Shown here one piece after another: positions 57,027-64,000 of a DNA stretch of 64,000 bases. Numbering within the stretch: position 1 is the first letter of the stretch; each line of letters opens with the position of its first letter. The position numbers were made by a program, and so were the translations under genes. Below the pieces are notes generated by a model. It had not been told where the DNA came from. It did not search any database and worked only from the letters and a program-made list of their open reading frames with translations. Location of the stretch: assembly GCF_033095865.1 (NCBI RefSeq), contig NZ_AP019365.1, positions 2,701,501 through 2,765,500 on the forward strand, given 5' to 3'. This stretch comes from Pseudomonas sp. KU43P (lineage in GTDB: Bacteria > Pseudomonadota > Gammaproteobacteria > Pseudomonadales > Pseudomonadaceae).

Positions 57027-57928
57027 TGCATACACTCGAAACTGCGGCGCCGCTGCGTGCCCCTGTGGGAGCCGGCTTGCCGGCGATAGGGCCAGCGCAC
57101 ACCGCGAAAATCCCCCTGGCCGATCACCTCGCCGACTTCGCCGTGGAAGCCCTGATCGACGAAGCCGACCTTTCCCCCAAACCCGGCCTGGTCGACCGCC
57201 GCAGCAGTGGCGCCCACCACGACATGACCCTGTCCCTGATGCACGCCTCGGCCCTGGCCCTGTGGCCGTGCCTGCGACAAATGGCCGAAGCCGCCGAGCA
57301 GCATGGCGCGATCGGCATACCGCTGCGCACTGCCCTGGGCCGCATCGGCCGCGAAGGCGAAGCTCAAATGCTGGCCGCCACCGGCGGCGTCAACACCCAC
57401 CGCGGCGCCATCTGGGCCCTGGGCCTGCTGGTAGCGGCCCGCGCCCTGGACACCCGCGCCGACGCCGCAGCCGTAGCCGCACGCGCCGGCCGTATTGCCC
57501 TGATCGATGACCCGGCCGCCATTACCCCCGACAGCCACGGCAACCAGGTACGCCGCCGCTACGGCGCCAGCGGTGCCCGCGAGCAAGCCCAGCAAGGCTT
57601 CCCGGCGGTGATCGAACATGGCCTGCCGCAACTGCGCCGCAGCCGCGCCGCCGGCGCCAGCGAAACCCAGGCCCGCCTCGACGCCTTGCTGGCGATCATG
57701 GCCGCCCTGAGCGACACCTGCGTGCTCTGGCGCGTCGGCCCGCAAGGCTTGCAAGCGCTGCAGGCGGGCGCCCGCGCCGTCCTGGCGGCAGGCGGCTGCG
57801 CCAGCCTCGACGGGCGCCGCCAGTTGCGCCTGCTCGATGCCCAGCTGCTGCACATGAATGCCTCGCCAGGTGGCGCCGCCGATCTGCTGGCCGCCTGCCT
57901 GTTCCTCGACAAGACCGGGAGCCTGTGA
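57026..57928 (+). CDS. mdcB: MdcB, triphosphoribosyl-dephospho-CoA synthase
   Basis: A 300-residue homolog of CitG that makes the prosthetic group precursor 2'-(5''-triphosphoribosyl)-3'-dephospho-CoA from ATP and dephospho-CoA. The body has the family pattern ([58 protein letters not shown]). Residues 13-23 ([11 protein letters not shown]) are encoded by a complete REP element (57063-57092) inserted before the conserved start of the domain, which seems to be tolerated. The start at ATG 57026 is tightly coupled to mdcA. Confidence 0.9.
   Translation: MHTLETAAPLRAPVGAGLPAIGPAHTAKIPLADHLADFAVEALIDEADLSPKPGLVDRRSSGAHHDMTLSLMHASALALWPCLRQMAEAAEQHGAIGIPLRTALGRIGREGEAQMLAATGGVNTHRGAIWALGLLVAARALDTRADAAAVAARAGRIALIDDPAAITPDSHGNQVRRRYGASGAREQAQQGFPAVIEHGLPQLRRSRAAGASETQARLDALLAIMAALSDTCVLWRVGPQGLQALQAGARAVLAAGGCASLDGRRQLRLLDAQLLHMNASPGGAADLLAACLFLDKTGSL
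57063..57092 (+). repeat. REP element inside the mdcB coding sequence
   Basis: CTGTGGGAGCCGGCTTGCCG followed by GCGATAGGGCC is a full REP unit read in frame as VGAGLPAIG. REPs are normally intergenic. It lies within 22 codons of the mdcB start, where extra residues are least harmful. Confidence 0.88.
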
Positions 57929-57929
57929 C

Positions 57930-58229
57930 ATGGAAACCCTGACCTTTCAATTCCCCGCCGCCGAACCTGGCCGTGGCCGCACCCTGGTCGGCTGCGTCAG
58001 CTCCGGCGACCTGGAAGTGCTGATCGAACCCGGTACCCCCGGCCAGTTGGACATCCAGGTAGTGACTTCGGTCAACGGCAGCGGCGCTCGCTGGGGCCAG
58101 TTGTTCCAGCGCCTGTTCGAAGGCCGCAATGTGCCGGCCGTGAAGATCGACATCCATGATTTCGGCGCCACCCCCGGCGTGGTGCGCCTGCGCCTGGAGC
58201 AAGGTTTCGAGGAGATCGCCCATGACTGA
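57930..58229 (+). CDS. mdcC: MdcC, malonate decarboxylase acyl-carrier protein
   Basis: A 99-residue acyl-carrier subunit, the usual family length. The prosthetic group is attached to serine in the segment GCVSSGDLEVLIEP, corresponding to Ser25, the site known in Klebsiella. The carrier presents acetyl and malonyl thioesters to the transferase and decarboxylase subunits. The gene begins two bases after the mdcB stop, and its last 8 bases overlap the mdcD start. Confidence 0.93.
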   Translation: METLTFQFPAAEPGRGRTLVGCVSSGDLEVLIEPGTPGQLDIQVVTSVNGSGARWGQLFQRLFEGRNVPAVKIDIHDFGATPGVVRLRLEQGFEEIAHD

Positions 58230-59070
58230 CACCGCACGCCTGCTGCAAAGCCGCAGCTTCGTCGAACTGGGTGCACGCCAGCGCGCCCGCGCCTTGCTCG
58301 ACCCCGGCAGCTTCCGTGAACTGCTCGGCCCCTTCGAGCGGCTGATGTCGCCCTGGCTGCCGCGCCAGGGCATCGTGCCCCAGGCCGACGATGGCGTGGT
58401 CATCGCCAAGGGCCGGCTGCAGGGGCGCAACACCGTCATCGCCGCCATCGAAGGCGCCTTCCAGGGCGGCAGCATGGGCGAGGTGGGCGGGGCCAAGATT
58501 GCCGGCGCCCTGGAGCTGGCCATCGAAGACAACCGCAACGGCATCCCCACTTGCGCCGTGTTGCTGCTGGAAACCGGCGGCGTGCGCCTGCAGGAGGCCA
58601 ACCTCGGGTTGGCGGCGATCGCCGAGATCCAGGCGGCAATCGTCGAGCTGCGCGCCTATCAGCCGGTGGTCGGCCTGGTGGCAGGCTCGGTCGGCTGCTT
58701 CGGCGGCATGTCCATCGCCGCCGGCCTGTGCAGCCACCTGCTGGTCACCCGCGAAGCGCGCCTGGGCCTCAATGGCCCGCAGGTGATCGAGCAGGAAGCG
58801 GGCATCGCCGAATACGACGCCAAGGACCGACCGTTCATCTGGAGCCTGACCGGCGGCGAACAACGCCACGCCAGCGCACTGGTGGACGGCTACGTGGCCG
58901 ATGACGTCGACAGCATTCGCCAGCAACTGCTGCAGTTGCTGGACGCCACGCCGGCCAACCGCGCCGGCCAGCACGCCTGGTACCTGCAGCGCCTGGCCAG
59001 CCTGGGCGACGACTGCCCGCAACTGGATGCCGCTGCCGTGCGTGCCCTCTACCAAGGAGATGCCTCATGA
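58222..59070 (+). CDS. mdcD: MdcD, malonyl-ACP decarboxylase beta subunit
   Basis: A 282-residue crotonase/carboxyltransferase-fold subunit that, with MdcE, decarboxylates malonyl-MdcC. Typical segments are RSFVELGARQRARALLDPGS, LQGRNTVIAAIEGAFQGGSM, EVGGAKIAGALELAIEDN and LVAGSVGCFGGMSIAAGL (oxyanion region). ATG 58222 lies inside the end of mdcC. The next gene overlaps by 4 bases. Confidence 0.94.
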   Translation: MTDTARLLQSRSFVELGARQRARALLDPGSFRELLGPFERLMSPWLPRQGIVPQADDGVVIAKGRLQGRNTVIAAIEGAFQGGSMGEVGGAKIAGALELAIEDNRNGIPTCAVLLLETGGVRLQEANLGLAAIAEIQAAIVELRAYQPVVGLVAGSVGCFGGMSIAAGLCSHLLVTREARLGLNGPQVIEQEAGIAEYDAKDRPFIWSLTGGEQRHASALVDGYVADDVDSIRQQLLQLLDATPANRAGQHAWYLQRLASLGDDCPQLDAAAVRALYQGDAS

Positions 59071-59858
59071 ACCGTGCCTTGAACTGGCTGCCGGGCCTGG
59101 CCGGTGGCGAAGCCCTGCCGGGCTATCCCGCCTCGGTGAAAGTGATCGACGGCGAACTCGATCACCGCCTGGCGCGCTTCATCGCCGTGGTGCCGGATGC
59201 GCACAACCCGTTCCCACGCGCCCGCTCGGGCGAAGTCGGCCTGCTCGAAGGCTGGGGCCTGGCCAAGGCGGTGAGCGAAGCCGTAGAGCTCGACCGCGAC
59301 CGGGAGAAACGCGCCATCGTCGCGGTCATCGATGTGCCGAGCCAGGCCTACGGCCGCCGCGAAGAGGCCCTGGGCATCCATCAGGCCCTGGCTGCTGCCG
59401 TGCAGGCCTATGCCCAGGCACGCCTGGCCGGGCACCCGGTCATCGGCCTGCTGGTGGGCAAGGCCATGTCCGGGGCGTTTCTTGCCCACGGCTACCAGGC
59501 CCAGCGGCTGATCGCCCTGGATGACAGTGGGGTGATGGTGCATGCGATGGGCAAAGCGGCAGCGGCGCGCATCACCTTGCGCAGCGTCGAGCAACTTGAA
59601 GCCCTGGCCGCCGAAGTGCCGCCCATGGCCTATGACCTGGCCAGCTATGCCTCGCTGGGCCTGCTGTGGCGGCGCCTGCGCGTGGACAACGCCGATGCGC
59701 CGAGCGCGGCGGACCTTGCGCAGGTGCGTACCTGCCTGGGCGAGGCCGTGCGCGATATCGGCAGCACCACCGACCTGTCGTCACGCCTGGCCGGCGAGCA
59801 TCGCAGCGCCTCCCGCGAAGTGCGGGCACGCCTGCGCAGCCAATGGCAGGAGGCCTGA
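59067..59858 (+). CDS. mdcE: MdcE, malonyl-ACP decarboxylase gamma subunit
   Basis: A 263-residue partner of MdcD in the carboxyltransferase-like decarboxylase. Conserved segments are RSGEVGLLEGWGLAKAVSEA, DVPSQAYGRREEALGIHQAL, VIGLLVGKAMSGAFLAHGYQ and MVHAMGKAAAARIT. The 4-base overlap with mdcD (ATGA) suggests equal synthesis of both subunits. The protein is soluble with no membrane segment. Confidence 0.94.
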   Translation: MNRALNWLPGLAGGEALPGYPASVKVIDGELDHRLARFIAVVPDAHNPFPRARSGEVGLLEGWGLAKAVSEAVELDRDREKRAIVAVIDVPSQAYGRREEALGIHQALAAAVQAYAQARLAGHPVIGLLVGKAMSGAFLAHGYQAQRLIALDDSGVMVHAMGKAAAARITLRSVEQLEALAAEVPPMAYDLASYASLGLLWRRLRVDNADAPSAADLAQVRTCLGEAVRDIGSTTDLSSRLAGEHRSASREVRARLRSQWQEA

Positions 59859-59859
59859 G

Positions 59860-60474
59860 ATGAACGCCCCGCATCCCCATGACCTGCTTTGGGGGATGAC
59901 CCCGGCGGCACTACCTGCCGATGCGCCGGCCTGGGCCACCGAGGTGCTCGCCAGCGGCCAACCCGTGGTAGTGCGGCGCGCCGTGTGCGCCGCAGGCTGG
60001 GTGGCGGTAGGCGTGCGTGGGGCAGGGCGGGCGCAGCGCCTGGGGGCGCAGATGCAACTGGCCGACATAGGCCGGCAACTGCCGCCCGAAGCGCTGCGTT
60101 GGCAGGGTGCCAGCCACTGGGCCGCGTTGCAGGCACTGGCCAGCGTGGCTCCGGTGCTCGACGCCAGCGGCCTGGCCTGGGGCCCGACCGGCAGCGTCGG
60201 CTACCACCTGGCATCGGGCATTGAAACGCTGCACGCGGCCAGCGACCTCGACCTGGTGGTGCGCACGCCACAGCCTCTAACCCGGGGCAAGGCGCGTGAA
60301 CTACTGGATATTCTCGACTGCGGCCCTTGCCGCATCGATGTGCAACTGGAAACCCCGGCAGGTGCCGTCGCCTTGCGCGAATGGGCCGGCATGGCGCGGC
60401 GCGTGCTGCTCAAATCGGCCCTCGGCGCGCGGTTGGTGGCCGACCCGTGGAACCTGCTGGAGTGTGCCGCGTGA
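59860..60474 (+). CDS. mdcG: MdcG, phosphoribosyl-dephospho-CoA transferase
   Basis: A 204-residue nucleotidyltransferase that attaches the prosthetic group made by MdcB to Ser25 of MdcC. The nucleotidyl-transfer motif is seen in GPTGSVGYHLASGIETLHAA followed by SDLDLVVRTP, with two metal-binding aspartates. The family N-terminus HDLLWGM is present. The start ATG 59860 follows the mdcE stop directly; the longer open frame upstream overlaps mdcE. Confidence 0.92.
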   Translation: MNAPHPHDLLWGMTPAALPADAPAWATEVLASGQPVVVRRAVCAAGWVAVGVRGAGRAQRLGAQMQLADIGRQLPPEALRWQGASHWAALQALASVAPVLDASGLAWGPTGSVGYHLASGIETLHAASDLDLVVRTPQPLTRGKARELLDILDCGPCRIDVQLETPAGAVALREWAGMARRVLLKSALGARLVADPWNLLECAA

Positions 60475-61391
60475 GCAGCATGTTCGCCTTCCCAGGCCAG
60501 GGCGCCCAGCAGGCGGGGATGCTGCACCGCCTGCCCGAGGGCAGCCAGGCGTTGCTGGAAGAGGCCAGCGATGTGCTGCATGAGCAGGTGCTGGCACTGG
60601 ACAGCCCGCAGGCCCTGGAGGCGACCCGTGCCGTGCAGCTTTGCCTGCTGCTGGCCGGGGTCGCCTGGGCGCGCTGGCTGATGCAGCGCAGCCCGGCCCC
60701 CGACTATGTGGCGGGCTTGTCGATCGGCGCCTATCCGGCCGCCGTTGCTGCCGGCGCCCTGGCGTTGCCAGACGCCGTGCGCCTGGTGGCGCTGCGCGGG
60801 GAGCTGATGCAGCGCGCCTACCCCCAGGGCTACGGCATGACCGCCCTCAGCGGCCTCGACCAAGCCTGCGTCGAACGCTTGCTGGCCGAGGCGGGAGGTG
60901 AGGTCTACCTGGCCAACCTCAACAGCGACAACCAGATCGTCATCGCCGGCAGCGACAGCGCCATGGCCGAGGTCGCCGCCCGCGCCCGCAGCCGTGGACA
61001 GGGCGTGGCCAGGCGCCTGGCAGTCAGCGTGCCGTCCCATTGCTCCTTGCTCGACGGCCCCGCCGCAGAGCTTGCGGCCGCCTTCGCCCAGGTAGAACTG
61101 CGCCGCCCGCGCATCACCTACCTCAGCGGCAGCAGCGCCCGGCCGATTCATGACCCGCAGCGCCTGCGCGACGACCTCGCCGGCAACATGGCGCGGTTGG
61201 TGGATTGGCGTGCTACGGTGCGCAACGCCTATGAACGCGGGGTGCGTCTGCACGTGGAGATGCCGCCTGGCAGCGTGCTCAGCGGCCTGGCCCGGCCGGT
61301 GTTCGAACAGGGCAGGGTGGTGGCCCTTGAACAGACCCGTCTCGATACCGTCGACGCCCTGTTGCGTCAGGAGGGCAGCCAGCGCCGATAA
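60471..61391 (+). CDS. mdcH: MdcH, malonyl-CoA:ACP transacylase of the decarboxylase system
   Basis: A 306-residue FabD-like acyltransferase that loads the holo carrier with malonyl from malonyl-CoA to start the catalytic cycle. The motifs are FAFPGQGAQQ, the nucleophile elbow GLSIGAYPAA and the histidine segment VPSHCSLLDGPA. GTG at 60471 overlaps the mdcG stop; ATG at 60480 is the other possibility. It ends 60 bases before the transporter genes. Confidence 0.92.
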   Translation: MSSMFAFPGQGAQQAGMLHRLPEGSQALLEEASDVLHEQVLALDSPQALEATRAVQLCLLLAGVAWARWLMQRSPAPDYVAGLSIGAYPAAVAAGALALPDAVRLVALRGELMQRAYPQGYGMTALSGLDQACVERLLAEAGGEVYLANLNSDNQIVIAGSDSAMAEVAARARSRGQGVARRLAVSVPSHCSLLDGPAAELAAAFAQVELRRPRITYLSGSSARPIHDPQRLRDDLAGNMARLVDWRATVRNAYERGVRLHVEMPPGSVLSGLARPVFEQGRVVALEQTRLDTVDALLRQEGSQRR

Positions 61392-61451
61392 CTGCCGTGT
61401 TTTTCGAAGGACAACAACAAGCAACTTCGACCCAACGCGAGGACAACAACA

Positions 61452-61853
61452 ATGATTATCTACGGTGTGGCCTTTCTGGCCCTGTGTACCCTTGTCGGCC
61501 TTTTCATCGGCGAACTCCTGGGCAAGCTCCTGGGGGTGCCGGCCAACGTCGGCGGTGTCGGCATCGCCATGCTCCTGCTGATCTTCATCGGCAGCTACCT
61601 CAACAAGCGCGGCCTGATCAAGCCCAAGTCGGAGCAGGGCGTGGAGTTCTGGAGCGCTATCTATATCCCTATCGTGGTGGCCATGGCGGCCCAGCAGAAC
61701 GTGCTCGGGGCGCTCTCCGGCGGCACCATGGCGATCCTGGCCGGCGTCGTGGCCGTGGTCGCGAGCTTTGCCATGGTTCCGCTGCTCGACCGCATCGGGC
61801 AAAAGAAGCCTGAGGCGGGCACCGACAAATCCCTGACTGCCCCGCAACGGTGA
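61452..61853 (+). CDS. mdcL: MdcL (MadL), malonate transporter small subunit
   Basis: A 133-residue inner-membrane protein with about four hydrophobic segments (FLALCTLVGLFIGELLGKLL, VGGVGIAMLLLIFIGSYL, AIYIPIVVAMAAQQNVLGAL, LAGVVAVVASFAMVPLLD). It matches MadL, which with MadM imports malonate, probably in symport with sodium or protons. The stop overlaps the mdcM start region. An AGGACAACAACA ribosome site precedes the ATG. Confidence 0.92.
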   Translation: MIIYGVAFLALCTLVGLFIGELLGKLLGVPANVGGVGIAMLLLIFIGSYLNKRGLIKPKSEQGVEFWSAIYIPIVVAMAAQQNVLGALSGGTMAILAGVVAVVASFAMVPLLDRIGQKKPEAGTDKSLTAPQR

Positions 61854-61858
61854 CCGCC

Positions 61859-62623
61859 ATGTACGAATCCATGATGAAAGTGATCAACGGCTATGGCCTG
61901 ATCAGCGGTTTCGCCGTCATCGGCGTGACCATGTGGTTGTCCTATTGGCTCTCCGACAAGCTCACCCGAGGGCGCCTGCACGGCTCGGCCATCGCCATTT
62001 TCCTGGGCCTGGTGTTGTCCTATGTGGGCGGGGTGATGACCGGCGGGCAGAAAGGGCTGGTGGATGTTCCGTTGCTGTCGGGCATCGGGCTGCTCGGTGG
62101 CGCCATGCTGCGAGATTTTGCCATCGTGGCCACGGCGTTCGGCGTCAATATCGAGGAGCTCAAGCGGGCCGGGGTGTCTGGTGTGATCTCGCTGTTCTTT
62201 GGCATCGGCACCTCGTTCGTGGCCGGGGTGGGCGTGGCCCTGGCGTTCGGCTACACCGATGCCGTCAGCCTGACCACCATTGGGGCCGGTGCGGTGACCT
62301 ACATCGTCGGCCCGGTGACCGGTGCGGCGATCGGTGCCAGCTCTGAAGTGATGGCGCTGTCGATCGCCGCGGGGTTGGTCAAGGCGATTCTGGTGATGGT
62401 CGTGACGCCGTTCGTGGCGCCGCTGATCGGCCTGAACAACCCGCGCACGGCGGTCATCTTTGGTGGCTTGATGGGCACGTCCAGTGGCGTGGCCGGCGGG
62501 TTGGCGGCGACCGACCCGAAGCTGGTGCCCTATGGCTGCCTGACGGCGGCGTTCTATACCGCCTTGGGGTGCTTGTTGGGGCCATCGCTGTTGTTCTTCT
62601 GCATGCGCGGGTTGGTGGGCTGA
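61859..62623 (+). CDS. mdcM: MdcM (MadM), malonate transporter large subunit
   Basis: A 254-residue membrane protein with seven or more helices; MYESMMKVINGYGLISGFAV and MWLSYWLSDKLTRGRLHGSA are typical of MadM. The glycine-rich core GTSFVAGVGVALAFGYTDAV and GPVTGAAIGASSEVMALSI is conserved. It forms the main part of the malonate importer with MdcL. ATG 61859 (MYESMMK) is preferred; GTG at 61850 overlaps the mdcL stop. Last gene of the operon, followed by a REP pair. Confidence 0.92.
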   Translation: MYESMMKVINGYGLISGFAVIGVTMWLSYWLSDKLTRGRLHGSAIAIFLGLVLSYVGGVMTGGQKGLVDVPLLSGIGLLGGAMLRDFAIVATAFGVNIEELKRAGVSGVISLFFGIGTSFVAGVGVALAFGYTDAVSLTTIGAGAVTYIVGPVTGAAIGASSEVMALSIAAGLVKAILVMVVTPFVAPLIGLNNPRTAVIFGGLMGTSSGVAGGLAATDPKLVPYGCLTAAFYTALGCLLGPSLLFFCMRGLVG

Positions 62624-62639
62624 CGAAACTGGGGCTGCC

Positions 62640-62718
62640 TTGCAGCCCATCGCCGGCAAGCCGGCTCCCACAGGTTTGGCACGCATTAGCTGTGGGAGCC
62701 GGCTTGCCGGCGATGGCA
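62640..62718. repeat. Inverted REP pair between mdcM and mdcR
   Basis: CCCATCGCCGGCAAGCCGGC and GTGGGAGCCGGCTTGCCGGC face each other within 75 bases between two convergent genes. Together with CTGCCTTGCAG at the start, they form hairpins that would end transcription from both sides. Confidence 0.9.
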
Positions 62719-62723
62719 CCCAC

Positions 62724-63635
62724 TCAATTCTCCCGGCTGTACATCCGGCATTCAGCCAGCAACGCCAACAGGTTCGGCTCCCGCTCCCGGGCCTTCAGAA
62801 ACACCACCCCGATATGCTGCTGCAGCCGATACCGCGGCTGCAGCGCAATCAACTTCACCCGGTTCTCGTAAACCGCCGCAATCCGCCCCGGCAGCAGGGC
62901 AAACCCCACCCCCGAACTGACCATGCTCAGCAGGGTGAAGATATCGTTCACCTGCATCGCCACCTTCGGCTCGAACCCCGCCTGCTGGAACACCTGCGCA
63001 CCGTCGCGGTGGGTGGCGAAACCCTGGGTCAGGGTAATGAAGGTGGAGTCGGCCAGGTCCGCCAGGTCGACTTCCTGCTGCTCGGCGAACGGCGAGTCGG
63101 TGGGCACGGCCAGGAAGATATCGTCGGAGAACAGCGGCAACTGCTCGCAGGCCGGGTCCGCCACGCTTTCATCCAGCGCCACCAGGATCGCTTCCAGTTC
63201 GTGGTTCTTCAGGCGTTGCAGCAAGTCGACGTTCGAGCCCAGGGTCAGGTCGATGTTCAGTTCGCTGCGCCGCAGCTTCAGGCCCATCACCAGCTTCGGC
63301 ACGGTTTTCACTGTAAGAGAATACAGCGCCCCCAGGCGGAAGCGCTCGGCATAGAAACCGGCGGCCTCGCGGGTCTGGCGCACCATCTGCTCGGCGTCCT
63401 GGATCAGCTGGCGGGCCTTCTTTTCCAGGACGTAGGCGCTTTCCAGCGGGATCAGCTGGCGGCCTTCGTGCTTGAACAGCGGGCAGCGCAGGGCGCTTTC
63501 CAGGGAATGGATGGCCCGGTGCACGCTGACCGCGCTGGTGGACAGCTCGGCGGCGGCGCGGCCGAGGTTGCCGCTGCGCATGAAGGCGAGGAAGGTTTCG
63601 AGTTTCTTCAGGGTCAGTTCTTCGTCGATCAGCAT
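62724..63635 (-). CDS. mdcR: MdcR, LysR-type regulator of malonate decarboxylase
   Basis: A 303-residue LysR regulator with an N-terminal DNA-binding domain (KKLETFLAFMRSGNLGRAAA, ELSTSAVSVHRAIHSLESAL) and an effector-binding domain. It sits after mdcM, convergently transcribed, as in other Pseudomonas mdc loci. MdcR activates the operon with malonate as effector; the likely site upstream of mdcA is 8 kb away. The QTREAAGFYAERFRLGALYS segment is typical of the MdcR group. Confidence 0.92.
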   Translation of the reverse strand: MLIDEELTLKKLETFLAFMRSGNLGRAAAELSTSAVSVHRAIHSLESALRCPLFKHEGRQLIPLESAYVLEKKARQLIQDAEQMVRQTREAAGFYAERFRLGALYSLTVKTVPKLVMGLKLRRSELNIDLTLGSNVDLLQRLKNHELEAILVALDESVADPACEQLPLFSDDIFLAVPTDSPFAEQQEVDLADLADSTFITLTQGFATHRDGAQVFQQAGFEPKVAMQVNDIFTLLSMVSSGVGFALLPGRIAAVYENRVKLIALQPRYRLQQHIGVVFLKAREREPNLLALLAECRMYSREN

Positions 63636-63693
63636 GGTGGAGCCCTGAAATGGAGGTGGCGCAGATCATGCCATAACCGAGGCCCGCAAGCCC

Positions 63694-63725
63694 CCTGTGG
63701 GGGCCGGCTTGCCGGCGATAGGGCC
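63694..63725 (+). repeat. Single REP element upstream of the partial gene
   Basis: CCTGTGGGGGCCGGCTTGCC with GGCGATAGGGCC; one base differs from the common core. It lies in the 185-base gap between mdcR and the gene at 63821. Confidence 0.9.
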
Positions 63726-63820
63726 ACCCCGATCTGCAGCTCACCCCGAAGGGTGATGGCCGCCCTCGCCAACCCATGCAAGAATTCCCACCATAACAAC
63801 CCCGGCATGGGACCACGACA

Positions 63821-64000
63821 ATGAGCAAAGACCGGCTGAGATCGCCCGACTGGTACGCGCAGATGGCGCGTGTCATCGACGCCCAGGGCGCGCCGGGCTT
63901 CGTCGAGGCGCTGTTCGCCGCGCTCAAGCTGCTTGCCCCGTGCCAGGCCATCACCGTGTTCCTGTACCCGCGCAAGGGCCTGCCCTCGGCGCTGTTCGTC
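63821..64000 (+). CDS. Partial gene, possible LuxR-type regulator N-terminus
   Basis: Sixty codons are present (MSKDRLRSPDWYAQMARVID, then FVEALFAALKLLAPCQAITV) and the gene continues past the window. The sequence is that of a soluble domain with no signal peptide. Proteins of this opening in Pseudomonas are often helix-turn-helix regulators of the LuxR type with an N-terminal sensing domain, but the identification cannot be confirmed from this part. Confidence 0.55.
   Translation, partial: MSKDRLRSPDWYAQMARVIDAQGAPGFVEALFAALKLLAPCQAITVFLYPRKGLPSALFV

Overview
The window is high-GC chromosomal DNA of a Pseudomonas, most probably of the P. putida group. The evidence is the REP family (core GTGGGAGCCGGCTTGCCGGCGA), the BenR protein, and a gene order from the exopolysaccharide (EPS) locus through serine dehydratase and polyamine genes to benR that resembles, from memory, the P. 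putida KT2440 region holding the Pea EPS cluster. No rRNA, tRNA, CRISPR array, prophage or insertion sequence was seen.

Layout. 1-7.3 kb: a VOC-family gene cut by the window edge, a GapN-like aldehyde dehydrogenase, a membrane GGDEF-EAL protein with both catalytic motifs intact, and a 1201-residue toxin-like leucine-rich-repeat protein. 7.5-34.4 kb: an EPS locus. It begins with a GNAT/FemAB-like gene, a GT61 gene and a 58-residue secreted microprotein whose tail resembles a PEP-CTERM sorting signal. An export module follows (Wza-like, outer-membrane barrel, Wzz-like, tyrosine-kinase-like). A minus-strand block carries a Wzy-like polymerase, a glycoside hydrolase and galE. A long plus-strand operon carries the flippase, a 67-residue Tat-signal protein with a GMC oxidoreductase, two acyltransferases, five glycosyltransferases (one frameshifted, one fused to a VirK/DUF535 domain), a WecG/TagA enzyme and the initiating sugar-phosphate transferase.

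34.4-46.8 kb is catabolic: a LysR regulator with L-serine dehydratase, then glutamine synthetase-like, polyamine-binding protein and FAD oxidase genes, an AraC regulator, an orphan SF1-helicase-like gene, and succinate-semialdehyde dehydrogenase (sad) divergent from ptrR. Together these suggest putrescine degradation through GABA to succinate. 46.8-52.7 kb holds single genes: a secreted protein, a phytanoyl-CoA dioxygenase-like protein, lipid A deacylase PagL, a Usp protein, a HisN/SuhB-like phosphatase, a lipoprotein and BenR. BenR has no benABCD beside it; the next genes encode an acyl-CoA dehydrogenase and a 3-hydroxyisobutyryl-CoA hydrolase of branched-chain catabolism.

55.3-63.6 kb is a complete biotin-independent malonate decarboxylase operon (mdcABCDEGH) with the transporter pair mdcLM and convergent regulator mdcR. 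A REP element forms part of the mdcB reading frame. REP elements are frequent from 39.8 kb onward and were not noticed in the EPS locus. The window ends inside a new gene at 63.8 kb.
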